NCBI GenBank assembly: GCA_946402415.1
Contig: CAMIWK010000003.1
Span: forward strand, 1-53,198
Direction of reading: 5' to 3'
DNA: 53,198 nucleotides
Origin: an uncultured Fibrobacter sp.
Lineage (GTDB): Bacteria; Fibrobacterota; Fibrobacteria; Fibrobacterales; Fibrobacteraceae
Shown here: in pieces, positions 46,135 to 53,198 of the stretch
Position numbering within the stretch: position 1 is the stretch's first letter
Layout: the number at the start of each line of letters is the position of its first letter
Notes under the pieces: model-generated
What the model was told of the DNA's origin: nothing
Databases searched by the model: none
The model's input: the letters and a program-made list of their open reading frames with translations, nothing else
Position numbers and translations under genes: made by a program

Positions 46135-48456
46135 ATGCGGCAAGGTTCTTTTCTCTATCTGTTTAGGGGCATTCTTTTCCTTCTTGCTCCGGCTTTTGCC
46201 TACCTGCCTGGCGAATCCGGCTTTGTCTCCCTGGAAGGGGATCACGGGCTGTTCGGCAACCCGGCTGGACTTAGGGCCTTTGATTCTTGGGGAACCTTGT
46301 TGGATTATCAGTACGATGATGAGATTTCCAGGTTCCGCGTCGGCGGGAATCTCGACCATCTGGGTGCAAGTTTTGAGTACCGTTATGCGGATGAGGGACT
46401 AGATGAATCCCGTTGGCACCTGACTTACTCCACCGATCTGTTTAGACGCTACTTTTTCTGGGGTAGTCGGCTGACGGCTTTCCGTAGCGCCGCTTTTGAG
46501 GGTACGGAATGGTCCTATACCCAGGGTGTGATGCTTCGGCCTTTCAGGTTCTTGTCTCTTGCCTACTCCTGTGAGAATCTACTTTATGCAGGGCCCACAT
46601 CTATGGACCGCGTGCACAATGCCGGTGCCACTCTTCGGCTTGGGCGGAACCTGAGTGTTAGCTATGATGTTGAGGATTGGGAAGAACACCGCCTGCTTTT
46701 CGAGCTGGAGCTGTACGGCACCCGCTATGGTTTCAAGATGCCTGTCTACGGTGATGATGATGAATATACCTTCACCATGTCTATGACCTTCGGCGGTCAC
46801 AACAATCTGGCTGTGAAATTCTACGATGACTACCTGCCTAAGGGGGTAACCTGGGGTTACCATGCTTCCCGGAATCCCAATTCCGCCATGTTTGCCCAGA
46901 TTGTTCGCGTGCCTTTGGACATGGAAGTCTCCGAAGTGGAAGGCCCCTTCTCCTTTATACGTCCGCAGTCTATCGGAATCATGAAGGTGCGGACCCTGTT
47001 TGAGCACCTGCTTCGGGACCCCTCGGCAAGTATCGTGATGCTGGATTTTTCAGGCTACAAGGGCAACGTGGGAATCTCCAACGAGATTAACCGAGGCGTC
47101 ATGAAGCTGAAGGCCCGGGGTGCGAAGGTCGTCGCCTACATGGATGATGTGCGGCTTTCCGTGTTGCTGGCGGCATCTTCGGTGGACCGGATTGTGGTGG
47201 AACCGTCGGCGCACTTTTCTTGGCGTGGTATCGGTGGCAACACTCTGTATTACAAGGGCTTGTTGGACAAGCTGGGCGTGAAGGTGGAGTTCTTGCGGCA
47301 TGGCGCCTACAAGTCGGCGGTGGAGCCCTACATTGCAGATTCCATGTCGGTAGAGGCACGGGAAAACCGGCTAGAACTTTTTAGCGATTTCTGGAAGATG
47401 ATGAACGCCTACGTGGCTGCCCGCATGGCCTTCCGCAAGCATATTCCGGTGGAGCAGGCAGCGTCTACGCTTGATTCTCTGGCGAAGGTTCCGGTGGTAA
47501 GTGCCAAGGCCGCGTTGCAGGCGGGCGTCATCGATTCTATTCTTTACCTCGATCAGGTTCCGTCTTATGCGTTGAAGACCTTCTTTGGTCTGGAGGCTCC
47601 TTACGCAGGTTATGTTACCTGGAAACCGACGGACAGCAAGATCTTTAACGAGAGCTGGTCGCACCGTGCCCGCATCGGGCTGTTGAATATCGATGGCACT
47701 ATCGACGGCTCTATGGAAAAGGAAGTCTCGGGAATTCTGCGTCGTCTGGCAGGTGGGGGAGTGTCGGCCCTAGTGGTGCGCATTTCTTCGCCGGGTGGTT
47801 CTGCTATTGCCTCCGACAAGATATGGGCCGCCCTCAAGAACCTGCGTAAGCAGGGGTTGCCTATCGTGGCGAGCATCGGGAATATGGGCGCCTCTGGAGC
47901 CTACTACATCGCCTGCGGCGCCGACAAGATTGTGGCGGAACCCTTTGCCTTCGTAGGGAGTATCGGCATTTACGGTGGCAAGGTGGACGCCTCTGGTCTG
48001 CTTTCCAAGCTTGGGCTGAAGGCGGAGACGGTCAAGACTCATGACCACGCTGATGCGGAAACCTTCACGCGCCCCTGGACCGACGATGAGAAGAAGGCTC
48101 TGCAAGATTATATGGATGAATTCTATGACCGCTTCGTGGGAGTGGTGTCAGAGGCCACCGGCGTGGACAAGACTAAGATCGATAGCGCCTATGGCGGGGG
48201 CCGGGTCTTTGTGGGTTGGAAGGCCATGGAGGCTGGGCTGGTCCATAAGATGGGTGGCCTGGATGTGGCTATTGCCGAGGCCAAGGCTCTTGCCGACATC
48301 GGGGAATCTACCGACGTAGAACTGGTGCAACTCACTGCCGGGAAATCATTCTTGGTACCGGTTCCTAGCTCCAAGATGCTCATGGACTTTATGCAAGAGG
48401 CGGAACGCACCCAGTTCTTTGCCATCGAACCCGATTTGTTAAACTATGAACCATAA
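46135..48456 (+). CDS. Fusion of N-terminal beta-barrel-like domain with SppA-family signal peptide peptidase
   Basis: N-terminus with signal peptide, [11 protein letters not shown] and repeated amphipathic strands; SppA dyad motifs [12 protein letters not shown] and [18 protein letters not shown]. Confidence 0.85.
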   Translation: MRQGSFLYLFRGILFLLAPAFAYLPGESGFVSLEGDHGLFGNPAGLRAFDSWGTLLDYQYDDEISRFRVGGNLDHLGASFEYRYADEGLDESRWHLTYSTDLFRRYFFWGSRLTAFRSAAFEGTEWSYTQGVMLRPFRFLSLAYSCENLLYAGPTSMDRVHNAGATLRLGRNLSVSYDVEDWEEHRLLFELELYGTRYGFKMPVYGDDDEYTFTMSMTFGGHNNLAVKFYDDYLPKGVTWGYHASRNPNSAMFAQIVRVPLDMEVSEVEGPFSFIRPQSIGIMKVRTLFEHLLRDPSASIVMLDFSGYKGNVGISNEINRGVMKLKARGAKVVAYMDDVRLSVLLAASSVDRIVVEPSAHFSWRGIGGNTLYYKGLLDKLGVKVEFLRHGAYKSAVEPYIADSMSVEARENRLELFSDFWKMMNAYVAARMAFRKHIPVEQAASTLDSLAKVPVVSAKAALQAGVIDSILYLDQVPSYALKTFFGLEAPYAGYVTWKPTDSKIFNESWSHRARIGLLNIDGTIDGSMEKEVSGILRRLAGGGVSALVVRISSPGGSAIASDKIWAALKNLRKQGLPIVASIGNMGASGAYYIACGADKIVAEPFAFVGSIGIYGGKVDASGLLSKLGLKAETVKTHDHADAETFTRPWTDDEKKALQDYMDEFYDRFVGVVSEATGVDKTKIDSAYGGGRVFVGWKAMEAGLVHKMGGLDVAIAEAKALADIGESTDVELVQLTAGKSFLVPVPSSKMLMDFMQEAERTQFFAIEPDLLNYEP

Positions 48457-48490
48457 TTTTTTGACTGTGACAAGTGTATATTGAAATGTG

Positions 48491-48530
48491 TGGATCCCCT
48501 CCCTCGTTTCGCTCGGTCGAGGATGACGCT
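48491..48530 (-). repeat. Dispersed intergenic repeat copy, inverted
   Basis: Reverse complement reads AGCGTCATCCTCGACCGAGCGAAACGAGGGAGGGGATCCA. Confidence 0.65.
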
Positions 48531-48544
48531 GGAAACAAGTTTTT

Positions 48545-49609
48545 ATGCTCGCTATCGTTATAACTGTTCTTTGCTGTCTGTTCTTTTCCGCCTTCTGTTC
48601 GGTAACGGAGGCGTCGTTCTACAGCGTGCCCCCCAGCACGGTGGAATCCCTGCAACGTCGCAAGGCCTTTACCGCCAAGTACCTGACTCATGTAAAAGAG
48701 AATATCGACCGCTATATCGCCTCGGTTCTGGTGGTGAACACCATTGCGAATACCATTGGAGCCTCACTGGCCACAGCCCTTGCCGTACGTCGCTTGCCTG
48801 AATCGGGGCAGTATGCACTTCCCATTGCGCTCACCATCCTCATCTTGCTCTTTGGTGAAATTACTCCCAAGACTCTGGGTGTGAAACAGGCTAAGGTAAT
48901 GGCCCCTATTGTAGCAGTGCCGTTCTATTACATCACCAAGCTTTTAAGCTGGACTGGAATCATTTGGCTCTGCCTCACGCTTACCAAGCACTGGACTCAC
49001 GAGGATGAAGAAAAGAAGGAGGTGAGCATCGAAGATATCAATAGTCTGGTGAGCCTAGGCCTTCGTGAAGAGGTCATCGACAAGCACCAGGCCGCTGTCA
49101 TCAAGAACATTCTGGCCCTGAAATCCGTGGTGGCCCGTAAGGTAATGACACCCAGGCACGTAGTGTTCAGCCTTCCGGCGGATAAGACCATCGGCGAGAC
49201 TCTGGATGAACGTGGCAACTGGCCCTTCTCGCGCATCCCCCTGTACGGCAAGAAAAAGGATGAATGGATAGGTATCGTACTCCGTCGAGACGCCTACAAC
49301 TATCTGGCCGAGGGCAAGCGCGATGTGAAGCTTCGCCAGCTGATGCGACCACTCCAGCTGATACCCGACAGTGTGACTCTGGAAAAGCTTTTGCTCCGCT
49401 TTCTAAAACAGCGGGGGCACATGGTAGGTGTGGTGGATGAGTTTGGTGCTATGGCGGGTATCGTGAGCCTGGAGGACGTGCTGGAAGAAATACTTGGCCG
49501 CGAGATTGTGGATGAGTACGACGAGTCCGTGAATCTGCAGGAAACTGCCCGCCGTCGCAGTAAGGCCCTGGCCTTTATGCGGAAGAAGAATTCTTCTTCT
49601 CTTTCTTAA
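48545..49609 (+). CDS. CNNM/CorC-HlyC family membrane protein (DUF21 + CBS domains)
   Basis: AFCSVTEASFYSVPPSTVESL, LLFGEITPKTLGVKQA, RKVMTPRHVVFSL, VVDEFGAMAGIVSLEDVLEEILG. Confidence 0.92.
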   Translation: MLAIVITVLCCLFFSAFCSVTEASFYSVPPSTVESLQRRKAFTAKYLTHVKENIDRYIASVLVVNTIANTIGASLATALAVRRLPESGQYALPIALTILILLFGEITPKTLGVKQAKVMAPIVAVPFYYITKLLSWTGIIWLCLTLTKHWTHEDEEKKEVSIEDINSLVSLGLREEVIDKHQAAVIKNILALKSVVARKVMTPRHVVFSLPADKTIGETLDERGNWPFSRIPLYGKKKDEWIGIVLRRDAYNYLAEGKRDVKLRQLMRPLQLIPDSVTLEKLLLRFLKQRGHMVGVVDEFGAMAGIVSLEDVLEEILGREIVDEYDESVNLQETARRRSKALAFMRKKNSSSLS

Positions 49610-50870
49610 TCTGTTTTAATTGGGCAAGCCTTTCGCCTAGCGCTTTTTCCTTACCATAGGGCTTGGGCTGGTATATTTCGGTTCCTTCCAGTTGCTTGGG
49701 TAAATGTTCCTGTGCAGAGTAGGCGCCAGGGCTGTCGTGGTCGTACTGGTAGTCGATTCCATAGCCCAGTTTTTCTCCAACTTTCGTTACCGAATTGCGG
49801 AAGGCCCGGGGCACGGGTAGCGTGCCGGTCTGTTTTACGATCTGGTCGGCCTTCATACCGGCCAGTTCTAGGCTATTGCTCTTGGGGGCAAGCGACAGAT
49901 ACACTGCGAGTTCGTCGAGGGCGATAAGTCCTTCGGGTATGCCCATAAAGTCGTAGGCCTCGCGAGCGGCGGTGGCAAGCAGTAAGGCGTTTGGGTCTGC
50001 AAGGCCTATGTCTTCCATGCTCATCCGCATCAGTCTGCGCAGAATGAACCTCGGGTCTTCGCCGCCCTGCAACATACGGTGCATCCAGTAGAGGGCGGCA
50101 TCGGGGTCGCTGCCGCGTACCGACTTGTGCAGGGCCGAAATCAGGTTGTAATGTTCTTCACCGCTCTTGTCGTAGCGCAACGGCTTCTTGTACTGGAATT
50201 CTTCTAGAAGTTTTTCATCGATGACCTTGCGGTCGCCCAGGTTCTTGCCAATCCATTCGATTTGGTTCAGTAGAAAACGGGCGTCACCATCGGACTGGGC
50301 AATGAGTTTCTCTACGACGGCATCTTCGACTTCTACGTCTTTCAGCTGCAATCCTCGGGGGTGATCCCGCAGGGCACTGAAAATGAGCGTGCGTAGGTCT
50401 TCCTTGCTTAGGGGAGCAAACAGTATCAGCTGGCAGCGGCTTAGGAGTGCGCTATTGACCTCGAATCCTGGGTTCTCGGTGGTTGCGCCGATAAGCGTCA
50501 CCGTGCCGTCTTCTACGGCTCCAAGCAGGGCGTCTTGCTGCCCTTTGTTAAAGCGGTGTATTTCATCGATAAAGAGGATGGTGTCCTTGAACAGGCCCTT
50601 CATCTTGCGGGCATCGGCCAGGACTTCCTTGACTTCCTTTACGCCGCTTGCCACTGCCGAAAGAGCGACAAAGCTCTTTTGGGTGTGTTGTCGGATGACG
50701 TGGGCGAGGCTGGTCTTTCCGCAGCCTGGTGGCCCCCAGAATATCATGCTGGGAACATTGTCGTTTTCTAGGCTCTTGCGCAAAAGGCTCTGCTCGCCCA
50801 GAATCTTGTTCTGGCCTAGAAATTCATCCAGGTTCTGGGGGCGCAGTCTTTCGGCGAGGGGCTGGTCCAT
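49575..50870 (-). CDS. rarA: Replication-associated recombination protein A (RarA/MgsA AAA+ ATPase)
   Basis: MDQPLAERLRPQNLDEFLGQ, MIFWGPPGCGKTSLAHVI, LFIDEIHRFNKGQQDALL, GATTENPGFEVNSALLSRC. Confidence 0.95.
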   Translation of the reverse strand: MDQPLAERLRPQNLDEFLGQNKILGEQSLLRKSLENDNVPSMIFWGPPGCGKTSLAHVIRQHTQKSFVALSAVASGVKEVKEVLADARKMKGLFKDTILFIDEIHRFNKGQQDALLGAVEDGTVTLIGATTENPGFEVNSALLSRCQLILFAPLSKEDLRTLIFSALRDHPRGLQLKDVEVEDAVVEKLIAQSDGDARFLLNQIEWIGKNLGDRKVIDEKLLEEFQYKKPLRYDKSGEEHYNLISALHKSVRGSDPDAALYWMHRMLQGGEDPRFILRRLMRMSMEDIGLADPNALLLATAAREAYDFMGIPEGLIALDELAVYLSLAPKSNSLELAGMKADQIVKQTGTLPVPRAFRNSVTKVGEKLGYGIDYQYDHDSPGAYSAQEHLPKQLEGTEIYQPKPYGKEKALGERLAQLKQIKKEKKNSSSA

Positions 50871-50874
50871 TGGG

Positions 50875-51291
50875 TTACGCATCCTCGTTCACGAATTCGA
50901 ACTTTGCAAAACCCGAGGGCAGTTCCCGCGTGGGCCTGCCGTTTTTCAGCATGCAATGGAGTGTGGAACCTGTGGTGCAGAGCTTTCCGTTCACCGTCGC
51001 CTTGTACAAAAAACGGACCCGAAGTCTATCGACCCGGACCATGGTAGTCTCGATATCTACGAATTCACCGTAGTGGGTGGGGTTCTTGAATTGTACATTC
51101 AATTCAAGAACGGGGCTGGAGAACCCTTCGGCCTCCATGTCGGCGTAGCTCGCGCCTGCTTCGCGGAAGTATTCGGTGCGGGCCTGTTCGAACCATACGG
51201 CGTAGACGGCGTGGTGGACAATCCCCATCTGGTCGGTTTCGGCGTAGCGGACATCAATACGGGCGGTATGCTTGAAAGTGCAAGTTTCCAT
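50875..51291 (-). CDS. Acyl-CoA thioesterase (YbgC/4HBT family)
   Basis: ARIDVRYAETDQMGIVHHAVYAVWFEQARTEYFREAG hotdog motif. Confidence 0.92.
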   Translation of the reverse strand: METCTFKHTARIDVRYAETDQMGIVHHAVYAVWFEQARTEYFREAGASYADMEAEGFSSPVLELNVQFKNPTHYGEFVDIETTMVRVDRLRVRFLYKATVNGKLCTTGSTLHCMLKNGRPTRELPSGFAKFEFVNEDA

Positions 51292-51305
51292 GAGGTATAA
51301 AATAC

Positions 51306-51336
51306 AAAAACGCCAGCCTATAGGCCGGCATTTTTG
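51306..51336 (-). terminator. Terminator-like stem-loop, possibly bidirectional
   Basis: AAAAACGCCAGCCTATAGGCCGGCATTTTT downstream of the minus-strand lipoprotein gene stop. Confidence 0.6.
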
Positions 51337-51350
51337 TGGATTATGAAAGA

Positions 51351-52592
51351 TTACAGCGTGTTGCTAGAATCACCGCAGGTAGTGCCGTCGTACTTTTCAA
51401 TCTTGTAAACAGTGAACGAGCTGCTTCCGTAAGCGTTAGCATAGGACTGGCAGGTGCTGAGGCTGGAGCCACCGCAGTAGTCTGTTACGCCGGACTGGTC
51501 GTTAGAATACATAATTTGGAGTGCGTAGGCCTTGCCCAAGGCTGTGGCCCGGGCTACAGTTGCGCCCTGATCAGCGGCGTAGGACGGCTGTGTGAACTTG
51601 GACCAGAGCAATTTCGCCGTTGTGGAACTTGTGGAGTAGGAGAGGTTGTACTCGTAGGCAATCCCGTACGTATCCGTGGCCGTAGATGCAATGGCAACCT
51701 TGACCGTGGTCGATGAGGCGTAGGTGATGCAGATGCCTTGGCTAAAACTGGTGATGTCCATTGCTTTTTTGTCATTTTTCAGGTTGAATCCGAAACCGGC
51801 AAAGGGATAGGGATTGGGGGCGTAGTAATACCCGAAGTCGGTTCCCGAAGTCCACATCTTCTCTTCCCAGTTTGTATAGGCAAGGTTGAATTCCAGCTGT
51901 AGGCCATTATCGGTGAATGTGCCGACGGCGGTAGAGGATCCACCTTCGCCGTTATCTAGGAACTTGTACCACCAGCCTGCACCGTTTTCGCCTTCGGCAT
52001 CTTCATCGAGGAAGTTGTACTCATCAATACCGGTTTCGCCGGTGTAGGCGCGCCTGCCATAAGAGGGCTGCCAGATGACGCCATCTACGAATTCGACAAC
52101 CTTCTCCTTGGTCTTGTTGGAACTGGAGGAATTGATGTCTTTATCGGGATCATCCTCATCGTTTGTGGTGACCCATTCTTCATCTTCGCTACAGTAGAAG
52201 ACTTCTTCGATCTTCTTGACATAGATGCGGTCGCCTTCCTTCTTTGCTGTGCAGCTGGGCAACTTTGTCATGGTGGTCACGGTTCCGATCCATTTGCCGT
52301 CGTAGCAGTAGTAGTCGAGACCATCATCCTCGACAGTGGCGATGGTGCCTTCCTTCTTGGATGTGCACTTGGGCAGATCATCGAGGGTTTCGGCTTCGAT
52401 GGTGTCGTTTTCCTTTTTTCCCTCGTTGTCGGCATCGTCGTTATCCTTGGACGATGGGTCATTATTTGTGGAAGAGTTGGAACTGTTGACTCCGTTAGCA
52501 TTAGTGACCCCGCCTCCGTTGGAGTCGCAACCGTAAAGGATGAACGTTGCGGCGAGGGAGGCGATTGCCAAGCCTGCGATTTTTCTTGTCAT
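51351..52592 (-). CDS. Fibrobacter-type lipoprotein with Ser/Asn/Asp-rich linker and two Cys-containing repeats
   Basis: MTRKIAGLAIASLAATFILYGCDSN lipobox; LPKCTSKKEGTIATVEDDGLDYYCYDGKW and LPSCTAKKEGDRIYVKKIEEVFYCSEDEEW. Confidence 0.75.
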   Translation of the reverse strand: MTRKIAGLAIASLAATFILYGCDSNGGGVTNANGVNSSNSSTNNDPSSKDNDDADNEGKKENDTIEAETLDDLPKCTSKKEGTIATVEDDGLDYYCYDGKWIGTVTTMTKLPSCTAKKEGDRIYVKKIEEVFYCSEDEEWVTTNDEDDPDKDINSSSSNKTKEKVVEFVDGVIWQPSYGRRAYTGETGIDEYNFLDEDAEGENGAGWWYKFLDNGEGGSSTAVGTFTDNGLQLEFNLAYTNWEEKMWTSGTDFGYYYAPNPYPFAGFGFNLKNDKKAMDITSFSQGICITYASSTTVKVAIASTATDTYGIAYEYNLSYSTSSTTAKLLWSKFTQPSYAADQGATVARATALGKAYALQIMYSNDQSGVTDYCGGSSLSTCQSYANAYGSSSFTVYKIEKYDGTTCGDSSNTL

Positions 52593-52784
52593 AAATGTGT
52601 CTCCGTAAGGGTGTATTGATGACAATATACCTTAATTTGGGGGCGAGAGGTAGGGGGACATTGTAAAATTCACCCCCTCTTCACTTATCAACAATTTATC
52701 AACAGTTCGGTCTCTTTTTGTGGACAAATCCCTTGCGTAAAAAAGAAAAAACGCAATTTTTTTTCCGTAAGTACTTGATTTTTA

Positions 52785-52814
52785 TTGACAAAACACCCGA
52801 AATCTTACTAAATT
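52785..52814 (+). promoter_or_regulatory. Promoter of tRNA-tuf operon
   Basis: TTGACA (52785-52790), N16, TACTAA (52807-52812; alternatively N18-TAAATT), about 10 nt before the first tRNA. Confidence 0.6.
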
Positions 52815-52824
52815 TGGTCCACTT

Positions 52825-52897
52825 GCCAAAGTAGCTCAGCTGGTAGAGCAGCTGATTTGTAATCAGCCGGTCGTAGGTTCGATTCCTATCTTTGGCT
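52825..52897 (+). tRNA. tRNA-Thr (anticodon TGT)
   Basis: Cloverleaf: acceptor GCCAAAG/CTTTGGC, anticodon arm GCTGA-TTTGTAA-TCAGC, T-arm GGTTCGATTCC. Confidence 0.95.
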
Positions 52898-52907
52898 TAG
52901 ACATAAT

Positions 52908-52990
52908 GGGTCGTTGCCCGAGTGGTTAAAGGGGACGGACTGTAAATCCGTTGGCTTACGCCTACCGTGGTTCGAAACCACGACGGCCCA
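52908..52990 (+). tRNA. tRNA-Tyr (anticodon GTA)
   Basis: Class II tRNA: acceptor GGGTCGT/ACGGCCC, anticodon arm ACGGA-CTGTAAA-TCCGT, long variable arm. Confidence 0.95.
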
Positions 52991-52998
52991 CGATAAAA

Positions 52999-53031
52999 CG
53001 CCTGCTGAAGCAGAGAGCGCTTCAGCAGGCG
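52999..53031 (+). other. Perfect 13-bp inverted repeat with 7-nt loop between tRNA genes
   Basis: CGCCTGCTGAAGC-agagagc-GCTTCAGCAGGCG, no T-tract. Confidence 0.85.
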
Positions 53032-53036
53032 ATTAA

Positions 53037-53108
<72 letters not shown>

Positions 53109-53130
53109 CTCACTAAACGGAGATATAAAA

Positions 53131-53198
53131 ATGGCAAAAGAACATTTTGATAGAAGCAAGCCGCACTGCAACATCGGCACCATCGGTCACGTTGACCA
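53131..53198 (+). CDS. tuf: Elongation factor Tu, N-terminal fragment (runs off window)
   Basis: [22 protein letters not shown]; located after the Thr-Tyr-Thr tRNA cluster. Confidence 0.95.

Noticed and set aside
50383-51300. 305-aa plus-strand ORF antisense to rarA and the thioesterase
   Set aside because: Both minus-strand genes are strongly conserved families.
52685-52727. Calling the DnaA-box-like cluster the replication origin
   Set aside because: No dnaA, dnaN or gidA neighbours; only three imperfect boxes. Kept as a weaker finding.

Overview
This window looks like a Fibrobacter-type (FCB-group) chromosome segment, judged from FISUMP-domain and Fibrobacter-like lipoproteins. No transposases, phage genes or CRISPR arrays were seen. 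From left to right: a partial YidE/AspT-like transporter, a FISUMP lipoprotein divergent from a LysR regulator, an acyltransferase, two BatA/BatB-like VWA proteins separated by an opposite-strand membrane protein with a degenerate GGDEF domain, an M16-like lipoprotein without the HxxEH zinc motif, TrmH, an MlaD/MCE protein, HPr and PTS enzyme I, a TPR-SLT lytic transglycosylase, a DMT transporter and a large CotH-domain lipoprotein. A surface-polysaccharide locus follows (about 20.1-46.1 kb): Ugd, Glf, epimerases, DUF4422 GT, an NTP-transferase/PLP-enzyme fusion, an opine-dehydrogenase-like protein, LicD, acyltransferase, flippase, pyruvyltransferase, polymerase, GTs, two CDP-glycerol-type phosphotransferases, a secreted GDPD, an IspD/TarI-like cytidylyltransferase, a tandem CotH lipoprotein pair, a Wzc-like BY-kinase and an outer-membrane-barrel-like protein. 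The window ends with a barrel-SppA fusion, a CNNM/CorC protein, RarA, a thioesterase, a Cys-repeat lipoprotein and a tRNA-Thr/Tyr/Thr-tuf cluster. The most interesting leads are (1) the translationally coupled NTase-PLP / opine dehydrogenase / LicD module, predicted to make and attach an unusual phospho-amino substituent; (2) a minus-strand three-way-junction small RNA candidate at 7304-7391; (3) the barrel-SppA fusion; (4) tandem CotH kinases next to the capsule BY-kinase; (5) a recurring TAnnTT-N7-10-ATG arrangement that suggests leaderless transcripts. All calls come from reading the sequence; no database search was run.
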